From contig NZ_VLLI01000016.1 of the NCBI RefSeq assembly GCF_007830615.1, positions 1 to 64,000 on the forward strand: a DNA stretch of 64,000 nt, in the 5' to 3' direction. The translations under genes were made by a program, and so were the position numbers. The notes beneath the pieces are model-generated. The model searched no databases, was not told the origin of the DNA, and saw nothing but the letters and a program-made list of their open reading frames with translations. Positions within the stretch are counted from its first letter, which is position 1. The number at the start of each line of letters is the position of its first letter. Shown here in pieces: positions 39,870-47,970 of this stretch. The DNA is from Mucilaginibacter frigoritolerans. GTDB taxonomy: Bacteria; Bacteroidota; Bacteroidia; Sphingobacteriales; Sphingobacteriaceae.

Positions 39870-41381
39870 ATGAAAAAAATTATTACGACTGTCGTACTCA
39901 TCTTATTGGCTTATTTTGCAAATGCTCAATACCAGATAAATACCAAAGCAAAAGGAGAAGATTACTATTTAAACCCAATCTTTGCAGGAGACTATCCTGA
40001 CCCCAGCCTATTGCGCGACGGCAGCGATTACTATATCGTTCATTCTTCATTTGAGTACTACCCTGGGTTATTGATCTGGCATTCAAAAGATTTGATAAAT
40101 TGGACACCGGTAACACATGCCTTACACAAATATGTTGGCTCAGTGTGGGCACCCGACCTGGTTAAATACAAGAATAAATATTACATCTACTTCCCTGCAG
40201 GTAATACCACCTATGTAGTGACTGCTGATGCTATTAACGGGGCATGGAGCGAGCCGGTAGATCTGAAGATCAACTATATCGATCCCGGTCATTTTACAGA
40301 CTCCCTGGGCAAGCGCTATTTGTATTTCAATAATGGAGGTTATGTCCCTTTGTCTGACGATGGTCTTTCTATTACCGGTGAGTTTAAACATTCGTACGAT
40401 GGCTGGAAAATACCCCACGATTGGTCAATTGAATGTTTCTGTATGGAAGGTCCTAAGATGGCTAAGCGCGGCAATTATTACTATCTTACGGTGGCCGAGG
40501 GTGGAACAGCTGGGCCGGCAACAAGTCATATGGTAATATCAGCACGTTCTAGGTCCCCTTTTGGGCCGTGGGAGAACTCTCCTTACAACCCCATCATCAG
40601 AACAAAGCAAAATTCGGAAAAATGGTGGTCCAAAGGGCATGGTACTTTGTTTGAAGACGCAAAGGGGAAATGGTGGATGGTTTTTCACGGCTATGAAAAT
40701 GGTTATTACAATATGGGCCGTCAGACCTTGCTTCAACCTATAGAATGGACCAAGGACGGTTGGTATAAATCACCTGTCGGTATTAAAACAGACGAACCTA
40801 TTAAAAGGCCCACTAAAAGTATTTCAAAGAGTACGTTTTCACTTAATGATGACTTTAGTGGAAATGATTTAAAAACCCAATGGCAATTTTTCAGAGAGTA
40901 TGATACCACTAGATTTCATTTGGTTAATAAATGCTTAACGATAAAAGCAAAAGGCAACTCTATTGGTGATTGTGCGCCCTTACTTTGCATCCCATCGAAT
41001 CATTCCTACATTGCCCAGATAGAATTAATTATTGAAGGAGAGGCAACTGGAGGACTGGTCCTCTTTTATGACAATAAATATTATTCCGGAATTTTAGCAG
41101 ATAAGGAAAATATTCTGGCTAATCTTCGGGGCTGGCAATTTCCAACAGCAAAAGCAGTAATAAAAAGACATGTGTTTATACGCTTGAAAAATATTAAAAA
41201 TACCATTGATATGTATTACAGCTTAGACAGTCAAAAATGGACCAAAATAGAAAACTCTGTCGAAGTATCCGGTTATAATCATAATGTCCTAAGCGGATTT
41301 TTAAGTTTACGATTAGGGCTTTGTTCTATAGGGAATGGAAATGTTAAGTTCAAGAATTTTATTTACAAACCATTGGATTGA
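39870..41381 (+). CDS. GH43 family beta-xylosidase / alpha-L-arabinofuranosidase
   Basis: A 503-residue secreted enzyme (signal peptide ending YFANAQ). The five-bladed propeller has the GH43 triad: Asp44 in GDYPDPSLL (base), Asp138 in YIDPGHF (pKa modulator) and Glu193 in CMEGPKM (acid). From about residue 325 a beta-sandwich domain follows, the usual C-terminal domain of GH43 xylosidases. With GH39 and GH51-like neighbours it supports an arabinoxylan or related xylan substrate. Confidence 0.9.
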   Translation: MKKIITTVVLILLAYFANAQYQINTKAKGEDYYLNPIFAGDYPDPSLLRDGSDYYIVHSSFEYYPGLLIWHSKDLINWTPVTHALHKYVGSVWAPDLVKYKNKYYIYFPAGNTTYVVTADAINGAWSEPVDLKINYIDPGHFTDSLGKRYLYFNNGGYVPLSDDGLSITGEFKHSYDGWKIPHDWSIECFCMEGPKMAKRGNYYYLTVAEGGTAGPATSHMVISARSRSPFGPWENSPYNPIIRTKQNSEKWWSKGHGTLFEDAKGKWWMVFHGYENGYYNMGRQTLLQPIEWTKDGWYKSPVGIKTDEPIKRPTKSISKSTFSLNDDFSGNDLKTQWQFFREYDTTRFHLVNKCLTIKAKGNSIGDCAPLLCIPSNHSYIAQIELIIEGEATGGLVLFYDNKYYSGILADKENILANLRGWQFPTAKAVIKRHVFIRLKNIKNTIDMYYSLDSQKWTKIENSVEVSGYNHNVLSGFLSLRLGLCSIGNGNVKFKNFIYKPLD

Positions 41382-41483
41382 AAATAAAACTCTTAAAATC
41401 ATTGTTGTGATAGACACTTGTTTACGATTTAATAAATCGTTTTATTAAAATTGGAACGCCCACATGCAACTCAAACTACCAGT

Positions 41484-42626
41484 ATGAAGAAATTCAACCC
41501 GATTATTTTGATCTCCCTTATCAGTGCTTTTATTTGCCTTAGTATGAACACCTTCGCTCAGAGACATTTTGTTCATCCGGGGCTACTACAGTCACAGGCC
41601 TCACTCGATAAAATTTACTATGCCGTACAAAACAAAACGGAGCCGCAATACGGTTCGTACGAATTATTGGAAGAAAATCCATTGGCCCAGGCTGATTATA
41701 AAATGCGTGGCCCATTTAAGATTATCGCCCGTGATGGTGACTATAAATACACTAAACCTAAAATGGAAGCCGATTTTTCGGCAGCCTATCTTAACGCATT
41801 AATGTGGGCCGCTACTAAAAAGGAGACCCATGCTAAAAAGTCACTTGAGATTCTGGAAGCGTATGCCGATAGCCTGCAATTGATACCTCCAACTAACGAT
41901 GCGCCCTTGCTTGCCGGGTTAGAAGGCAACAAGATAGTTAATGCCGCCGAGATATTGCGTTATACGTACAAAGGGATAACTGCCAGCCAGATAGAAAAAA
42001 TTAAAAAGATGATTGTAAAGGTATTTTTACCCGTTTGCGATAATTTTTATAACCAGCCTCCTTATACCAATGGTAACTGGGGCGCCTGCGTTACCAACAT
42101 GTATTTAGGCAGTGCAGTTTTTTTAGATAACCTGAAGATGTACAACAAAGCAGTTGATTTTTATTTGAATGGGTATGACAACGGGAATGTTAAGCACTAT
42201 ATAGATAGCCTTACCGGACAGGTACAGGAAAGTGGCCGTGACCAGGTGCATACCATGCTCGGAATAGGATGTTTGGCGTCGACCTGCGAAATTGCTTATA
42301 ACCAAGGCGATGATTTGTACAGCGCATACAATAACCGTCTGCTGCTGGGCTTTGAGTATGTAGCCAAATACAATTTAGGCTACAATGTACCTTTCCAAAC
42401 ATATAAGGAAGTAACGGGCAAATATTCAAACCTTAGCAAAATATCTGATAAAGATCGCGGAATGCTGATTCCGATATATGAAATGGTTTATAATCACTAC
42501 GTTCGCATAAAGGATTTTCAAATGCCTTATACTGCGAAAATGATTGCCAAAATGCAGCCTGAGGGCTTTGATAGTGCTCATATGGGTTTTGGTACTTTAC
42601 TTTTCTATAGTAGGGATAATCATTAA
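41484..42626 (+). CDS. Alginate-lyase-superfamily protein (PL38-like)
   Basis: About 380 residues from the ATG at 41484, chosen because it opens a clear signal peptide (KKFNPIILISLISAFIC...NTFAQ); a TTG 33 bp upstream would only add a polar tail. The (alpha/alpha)n-toroid alginate-lyase family is indicated by the helical layout and by the motifs NGNWGACVTNMYLG and QVQESGRDQVHTMLGIG, where Asn, His, Arg and Tyr residues would form the active site. Such lyases cut uronic-acid links by beta-elimination. In a xylan PUL it may act on glucuronic-acid-containing glycan. Last gene of the operon. Confidence 0.72.
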   Translation: MKKFNPIILISLISAFICLSMNTFAQRHFVHPGLLQSQASLDKIYYAVQNKTEPQYGSYELLEENPLAQADYKMRGPFKIIARDGDYKYTKPKMEADFSAAYLNALMWAATKKETHAKKSLEILEAYADSLQLIPPTNDAPLLAGLEGNKIVNAAEILRYTYKGITASQIEKIKKMIVKVFLPVCDNFYNQPPYTNGNWGACVTNMYLGSAVFLDNLKMYNKAVDFYLNGYDNGNVKHYIDSLTGQVQESGRDQVHTMLGIGCLASTCEIAYNQGDDLYSAYNNRLLLGFEYVAKYNLGYNVPFQTYKEVTGKYSNLSKISDKDRGMLIPIYEMVYNHYVRIKDFQMPYTAKMIAKMQPEGFDSAHMGFGTLLFYSRDNH

Positions 42627-42899
42627 AAATTAAAAGATCTTTTTAACCCGATCACTTGTGCTTGTTCAATCAAACTAAATGCATACCGTTCGGTAGCAGT
42701 GATAATTAGGTTAGCTTTTTCGATACAAAAATTGATTTTTCATTGAGCATCAATAAGTTAAAAATAGACAACAAAATTTTTCGAGCCTTTTTTGCTAATA
42801 ACATGTGGAAAACTTTGAAATCACCTCTTATTTCTTTGCCTATCTCCAATAACAGTACAGTATCGTTAGGAGCATACAAATCAGTGCCCATATTTTTAT

Positions 42900-43169
42900 T
42901 TAACTTTCAGATCGCACTGAATTTTCAATCTCTCCTCGATTAAACCCAGAAATGCGCGGTATAAAGTGCGGACAACTATCCCTCGCGGAAAGATAAAGTT
43001 GATTATAATTACATAACCCATCCTGATCTCTAACGGAGGCAAACCCCGAACTCATGATTGTGAGTCCGGGATAAACCGCTTCTATAACAGCAGGATCGTT
43101 TTGGAAGTGTATACATTTTTGGCAAATCTGCTCAGAATTACCTGGTTTAATTAAATCTAAAATTTTCAT
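42900..43169 (-). CDS. Small four-cysteine protein, function unknown
   Basis: 89 residues, no signal peptide. Four cysteines in the pattern C16-x2-C19 ... C53 ... C66 (ICQKCIHF, GLCNY, DSCPHF) suggest binding of zinc or an iron-sulfur cluster, with His21 and His68 next to the cysteines. It starts 3 bp after the exporter stop, so it is almost certainly co-translated with it and is the last gene of the sulfur operon. I recognise it as a plausible conserved protein but cannot name a family. It may be a redox or sulfur-handling partner of the upstream enzymes. Confidence 0.7.
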   Translation of the reverse strand: MKILDLIKPGNSEQICQKCIHFQNDPAVIEAVYPGLTIMSSGFASVRDQDGLCNYNQLYLSARDSCPHFIPRISGFNRGEIENSVRSES

Positions 43170-43172
43170 GTG

Positions 43173-44570
43173 TTAATGTGTCACAATTGAAGACCAATAA
43201 TGACCGAAAACAATTACTGATAGGAAGTATCCCAAAGCTACATTTACAACAACCCCGAAAGTAAATGCGGCGAAAGGCTTGATACCTGCCGCAGCCAATT
43301 CACGGAACCGAGTAGTAAGACCAATACTTAAGAAACTAAAGGTGAACACCCAGGTGCGCAATGCCGTTATAGGGAGAATGAGCGATGGTTTCACCAATTT
43401 ATTGTAATCAGTAAGCGTATTTCCGTGTACAATAAGTGTAGTAACCACTGAAGCAATGAGGAACCCAATTACGAATTTGGGGAAGCGCCACCATATCTGT
43501 CCAACCTGAACCTTTGAGTTGGTTTCAGTACGCTCCCAAACAGTAACTGAAATAAGCGCCAATACCAATGACCAGATACCGATCCAGATGTCCCGTCCTA
43601 TTACTTTGATCAGTGTGTAAGATGCAAGGGCCTGTTCAGCTGTTCCGGAAATACCCAAATGCGTGCCAGCCAGACCACCATACGATTGAGCAGCAGCCAA
43701 ACCGGCAGCGTCAGCAAATTCTGACGTCCCTATCCAGGCGCCTGCCACCCCTGTTGGCAGGTGAATTGCACGTGAAACCAGTGGCAAAGCAAAAATGAGA
43801 ATAATGGCGTAAAACACCACCAGGCTTATCGCAATTGGCGGATGCTCCTTCTTGGCCCGTACGGCTCCCGCAACAGCAATTGAAGCAGAAACACCGCATA
43901 CAGCACCACCTGCCCCCAATACCGCCGCTAACCGATGGTCAAGACCAAGCTTTCGGGCAGTGAAGAAAATAACAAAAAAGGTAACTAAGGAAACAATTGA
44001 TGCCTGTAAAATAGCTACGGGTCCAGCCCAGATAATTAATGTAAAAGGCAAGGTAGCTCCCAGCAATACAATACCCAGTTTAATATAAAACTCTACCCTG
44101 AATCCGGCATCCAGCCAACGGGGTAATCCAATTACGTTTGAAATAAATAATCCAAGCGCAAGAGCCAGCAATGGTGGTTCCAGGTTATAGCGGTTGGCCT
44201 GATCCCAGCTGCCTATGGCGTAGATGACTGTTGAAAGTACAAAAATAAAAATGAACGATGGAATAAATGCCTTTGGTTTTTGCCCGATGAAGGAAATTAC
44301 TATGGTAAAGAGCCCGAGGAATGCCGCAAGCAAAGCCAGATACTTAATGCCGTTCTTTGAAAATTGTGTGGAAAGCTGTGATAAGGTTGACCATTTGGCC
44401 GGAGCCACCGCAATCCATGAAATGCTGGAGCCCGTAAGATAAAGGACATAGGCCAAGGCCACAATACCCAGGCCAAGCCAAACCGCCCACCAGTCTTCTT
44501 TCGACCAGAATTCCTGCCAGATGGAGGGTTTATTTATACCGGTTACTTCGGTATGAGTTGTTTCTGTCAT
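43173..44570 (-). CDS. YeiH-family putative sulfate/sulfite exporter
   Basis: A 465-residue inner-membrane protein with about 12 helices. The Cons_hypoth698/YeiH region is clear: LPRWLDAGFRVEFYIKLGIVLLG, AVLGAGGAVCGVSASIAVAGAVRAKKEHPPIAI and WIGTSEFADAAGLAAA. About 100 residues at the N-terminus (extra helices) precede it. Members are annotated as putative sulfate exporters and often sit with sulfur genes. Directly after the SoxC-like enzyme, it could export the sulfite or sulfate formed. The direction and ligand are not proven for the family. Confidence 0.85.
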   Translation of the reverse strand: MTETTHTEVTGINKPSIWQEFWSKEDWWAVWLGLGIVALAYVLYLTGSSISWIAVAPAKWSTLSQLSTQFSKNGIKYLALLAAFLGLFTIVISFIGQKPKAFIPSFIFIFVLSTVIYAIGSWDQANRYNLEPPLLALALGLFISNVIGLPRWLDAGFRVEFYIKLGIVLLGATLPFTLIIWAGPVAILQASIVSLVTFFVIFFTARKLGLDHRLAAVLGAGGAVCGVSASIAVAGAVRAKKEHPPIAISLVVFYAIILIFALPLVSRAIHLPTGVAGAWIGTSEFADAAGLAAAQSYGGLAGTHLGISGTAEQALASYTLIKVIGRDIWIGIWSLVLALISVTVWERTETNSKVQVGQIWWRFPKFVIGFLIASVVTTLIVHGNTLTDYNKLVKPSLILPITALRTWVFTFSFLSIGLTTRFRELAAAGIKPFAAFTFGVVVNVALGYFLSVIVFGHYWSSIVTH

Positions 44571-44623
44571 AATGTTTAATTTAAATTATTTTTGAATGAT
44601 ATTTATTGTGTTTTTTAGTCTCC

Positions 44624-45868
44624 TTATTTCCAATTTTCCGGTTTAAATAATACACTGCCATCAGTTCTTATCTGCCAGGAAGTAACCGGATTTAAATGAT
44701 ATCCGCCCAGATCTGTACCCCGGGCATCCACCAGTTGCCTTAAGGTAGGTTGTATGTACCCCGTCTCATCAATTGCTCTGCTTAATATTTCTGTATTTTC
44801 CCCGTTCCACTGCCATAGGTATCTGAACAAGGTATGTGCCTTATCCAGTACAGGCTCCTGTAGTTTGGCGGAGCTCCAGGTTTTACCGGCATCTGTGCTT
44901 ACTTCCACTTTTACAATTTTCCCCCTTCCGGTCCATGCAATACCTCTTATTTCTATCCACCCACGGTCTACTTTTTGAGGAAAAGAAGGATAGGTAATTA
45001 TCGATCGTGCATCCATTTCGAAGCTGAACATTCTGATCTTATCCTTAACCGGATAAGTGTAACGGGATGTTTCTTCCCTCGTCATAAAAGGCTGATCAGA
45101 TATTTCAATTCGTCTTATCCATTTTACGTTGGTATTGCCTTCCCAACCAGGTAGCAGTAAACGGGCTGGATATCCCTGTTCGGGACGCAAAGCCTCCCCA
45201 TTTTGACCATACGCTATAATTGCCTCATCCCACCCTTTCCTGGGAATGCTCCTTGTCATTAGAGATGCGTCTGAACCTTCGGCGAGCAGCCATGATGCCT
45301 TTTCACTTACGCCAACCTCCCTCAGCAAGGTAGAGAGCATAACCCCGGTCCATTCGCTTTGGCTGGTTAAGCCAAGTACATCCTGCGGTGTCATTTCTTC
45401 TTTACCGGTTCTAAAATTGCCTGCACACTCCAAAAAACAGATTCTTGTAAATGAGGGAAACTTCTTCAGATCAGCTAGAGTAAACTTCATGGGCCTGCTA
45501 ACCATCCCATGAATAAGCAATTCATATTTACCAGGGTCAATGGTTGCTACTCCCGCATGATGCCTTTCAAAATGCAGGTCTGATGGCGTTATGGTACTAT
45601 ATAAATCCTGTAAAGGGGTGCGAGATGATAGATCTGACGGCTTACGAACAGGGTGCTCAAAAGGAGAACGTTTACCAAGTACGCTCGGACCCGGGCCTAC
45701 TGTTTTTGTTGGATCGCTGATCGGGCCAACAGGGACTCCGGCTTGTATGTATTTCGCAAAAGAAGAACTAACCGGGATAATAGCAGCAGCCAGTGCCCCG
45801 CCTAGTAAGGTACGGCGGCTTATCCTTCCCGGTGTTTTATTCATTTCGGTATTCTTATTTTCCTCCAT
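44624..45868 (-). CDS. SoxC/sulfite-oxidase-family molybdopterin enzyme
   Basis: About 414 residues from the ATG at 45868, chosen because it follows the cytochrome stop by 10 bp; Met at 45844 is also possible. A Tat motif (SRRTLLGG) sends it to the periplasm. The Mo-binding domain has CFLECAGN with the ligand Cys148, and a C-terminal dimerisation domain has WTGRGKIVKVEVSTDAGKTW. SoxC oxidises sulfane sulfur, and related enzymes oxidise sulfite. The c-type cytochrome gene just upstream is the expected electron acceptor, as in SoxCD or SorAB. No SoxAX/YZ/B genes are in the window, so sulfite dehydrogenase is the simpler reading. Confidence 0.88.
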   Translation of the reverse strand: MEENKNTEMNKTPGRISRRTLLGGALAAAIIPVSSSFAKYIQAGVPVGPISDPTKTVGPGPSVLGKRSPFEHPVRKPSDLSSRTPLQDLYSTITPSDLHFERHHAGVATIDPGKYELLIHGMVSRPMKFTLADLKKFPSFTRICFLECAGNFRTGKEEMTPQDVLGLTSQSEWTGVMLSTLLREVGVSEKASWLLAEGSDASLMTRSIPRKGWDEAIIAYGQNGEALRPEQGYPARLLLPGWEGNTNVKWIRRIEISDQPFMTREETSRYTYPVKDKIRMFSFEMDARSIITYPSFPQKVDRGWIEIRGIAWTGRGKIVKVEVSTDAGKTWSSAKLQEPVLDKAHTLFRYLWQWNGENTEILSRAIDETGYIQPTLRQLVDARGTDLGGYHLNPVTSWQIRTDGSVLFKPENWK

Positions 45869-45878
45869 CAGCTCATTG

Positions 45879-46502
45879 TTATTTAACTTCTGCCCCACCC
45901 CTTCGGTCATCAACCACAAAAAGCTTTTTTGCGGGCATAATTACACGCGGTAAGGTTTGTGCATTTAATATAAAATCGGGTTTTATAATCTGGTTGGAAC
46001 CCAGCAAAAAAGCTGTTAAGCTATAAACCTCGTTATTTGTTAATGAGCCGGGAAGATTATAAGGCATGGTGCGTCTCATATAATCAAATAACGTTGTTGC
46101 GTAGGGCCAGTAATTACCAATGGTTTTAGGCTTACTTTTAAATAAGGTGTCACTTACCAGGGCCGGGGCGGGCAGTTTAAATCCCGGCGTTTCCCTACCA
46201 TTCTCACCATGACAAGCAGCACACTTTAACGCATATAATACCTTTCCCCTAGCTGCATCGCCTTCGCCTGATGGTAAGCCCTTACCATCGGGCCTTATTG
46301 CTATATCCCAAAGAGAGATTTCCTGGGCTGTTGCAGTGCGTCCAAAACCAAAAGTTGCCGGCCATTTTGTTGTATCCTGTCCTTTCCATTGCTGATGTTT
46401 AACAGCTCCGTTGCCATGCGAAGCCATCAGCATCACGGCAATCAGCCCGTAAGCAATCACCATAATAAAACGAATAGACCTGCCCCGTATCTTTTTTTTC
46501 AT
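45879..46502 (-). CDS. Monohaem cytochrome c, SoxD/SorB-like
   Basis: 207 residues with an N-terminal membrane anchor (about 10-30) and one haem site, C94-A-A-C97-H98. Later segments YWPYATTLFDYMRRTMPYNLPG and NNEVYSLTAFLLGSNQI are typical of SoxD and sulfite-dehydrogenase cytochromes; the Met in RTMPY is the probable sixth ligand. It would take electrons from the molybdenum enzyme encoded next and pass them to the respiratory chain. Confidence 0.88.
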   Translation of the reverse strand: MKKKIRGRSIRFIMVIAYGLIAVMLMASHGNGAVKHQQWKGQDTTKWPATFGFGRTATAQEISLWDIAIRPDGKGLPSGEGDAARGKVLYALKCAACHGENGRETPGFKLPAPALVSDTLFKSKPKTIGNYWPYATTLFDYMRRTMPYNLPGSLTNNEVYSLTAFLLGSNQIIKPDFILNAQTLPRVIMPAKKLFVVDDRRGGAEVK

Positions 46503-46518
46503 TTCAACTCAATATTTA

Positions 46519-47970
46519 TCATTTGACATTGATGTTAAATACATCCTTCAAGGCACATTTAGCAGCATGGTACCCGCACATACCATGTACACCGCCGCCA
46601 GGCGGTGTAGAAGACGAACAGATATAGATACCTTTTGCCGATGTACGGTAAGGCGACCAGCGCAAGGCTGGCCTTGTAAATAGCTGTGCCAGATCAATAA
46701 TTCCGCCGTTAATATCACCGCCAATATAATTGGGGTTATAGCTCTCAAGTTGACCGGTGTTCATGGTGCTTCTCGCAATAATTCTTTCACGGAAGCCAGG
46801 TGCAAAACGCTCCACCTGTTTTTCTATCGCGTCTGTCATGTCCTTGAATGAACCATTAGGAACATGGCAATAAGCCCAGGCTGTATGTTTTCCATTTGGT
46901 GCACGTGAAGGATCAAACAAGCTTTGTTGAGCCAGCAGCACAAAGGGTTTTTCAGGATGATGTCCCTTAGAAGTTAGCTGTTCGCTTTCTACAATCTCCT
47001 GTAAGCTGCCTCCTATGTGAACGGTTCCGGTATCCCGAACATTTTCAGCAGTAAATGGTATGGGAGCATCTAATGCCCAATCAACTTTGAACACGCCCAT
47101 TCCATAACGGTATCGCTCCAATTGCCACTTATAAATTGATGAGAATTTATGCCCTGCTATTGTAAGAAGTTGTTTTGGGGTAATGTCAAAAAGTATGGCG
47201 CGTGCGGATGGCAACTGATCTAATAACGTAATATATCTGTTGGTTTCAATTTTACCACCCAGGGATAAAAAATATAAAGCAAGGGCTTCAGAAATTTTCT
47301 TTGAGCCGCCCTTGGGCACCGGCCATCCTTTCAAGTGACCGTTGGCCATTAAAACAAGTGCAATTGCTGAAGTTGCCATATTGCTTAATGGCTGGATACT
47401 ATGGGCAGCCATTCCTGCAAAAAGCCCTTTTGCTTTTTCTGTATCAAACCGTTTGGAAAGTTGTGTTGCGGGCGCTAAAGCATTTAATCCGAAACGCGCC
47501 ATTTCATATGGATGTTTAGGGAAATGTAATGGGGCCAACACATCTGCTGCAATATCCGGCAAGCTTTTTACCAGCGGCTGTATCAGTTTTAAATAAGCAT
47601 TTTTATCAGCTCCCAATAAGTCAGCCGTTTCCAAAACAGACGTTTTAAGCACAGCAGCGCTTCCGTCATCAAATGGATGTGCTGCCGCCACTGCGGGATA
47701 GATATACTCCAGACCGTATTCACCAAGAGGAAGCGTTTCAAAAAATGGAGAGGCCACTGCCATAGGATGAATGGCTGAACATACATCATGCAAAAAACCT
47801 GGCAGGGTTAGTTCCTCTGTGCGTAAACCGCCGCCAATTTTATCTTTTCCTTCTATCAGTAAAACAGAAAGCCCGTTTTGTTGCAATAATATGGCTGCAG
47901 CAAGACCATTTGGTCCTGAGCCTACTACTACTGCATCGTAATCAACACTTCCTGTTTTCATTAATTCCAT
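46519..47970 (-). CDS. FAD-dependent oxidoreductase, phytoene-dehydrogenase-like
   Basis: 483 residues with an N-terminal Rossmann site VVVGSGPNGLAAAILLQQNG and IEGKDKIGGGLRTEE, and a C-terminal FAD motif region (YICSSSTPPGGGVHGMCGYHAA). It belongs to the NAD(P)/FAD amine-oxidase/phytoene-desaturase superfamily, with no signal peptide. The ATG overlaps the stop of the DoxX gene by 1 nt (TAATG), which indicates coupled translation. Its role in a sulfur operon is unclear; it may oxidise an organosulfur intermediate or a quinone-like or carotenoid-like partner. Confidence 0.82.
   Translation of the reverse strand: MELMKTGSVDYDAVVVGSGPNGLAAAILLQQNGLSVLLIEGKDKIGGGLRTEELTLPGFLHDVCSAIHPMAVASPFFETLPLGEYGLEYIYPAVAAAHPFDDGSAAVLKTSVLETADLLGADKNAYLKLIQPLVKSLPDIAADVLAPLHFPKHPYEMARFGLNALAPATQLSKRFDTEKAKGLFAGMAAHSIQPLSNMATSAIALVLMANGHLKGWPVPKGGSKKISEALALYFLSLGGKIETNRYITLLDQLPSARAILFDITPKQLLTIAGHKFSSIYKWQLERYRYGMGVFKVDWALDAPIPFTAENVRDTGTVHIGGSLQEIVESEQLTSKGHHPEKPFVLLAQQSLFDPSRAPNGKHTAWAYCHVPNGSFKDMTDAIEKQVERFAPGFRERIIARSTMNTGQLESYNPNYIGGDINGGIIDLAQLFTRPALRWSPYRTSAKGIYICSSSTPPGGGVHGMCGYHAAKCALKDVFNINVK

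Noticed and set aside
42743..42943. 66-codon plus-strand ORF between PUL 2 and the sulfur operon
   Set aside because: No recognisable motif, overlaps the end of the four-cysteine gene on the other strand, and low coding character.
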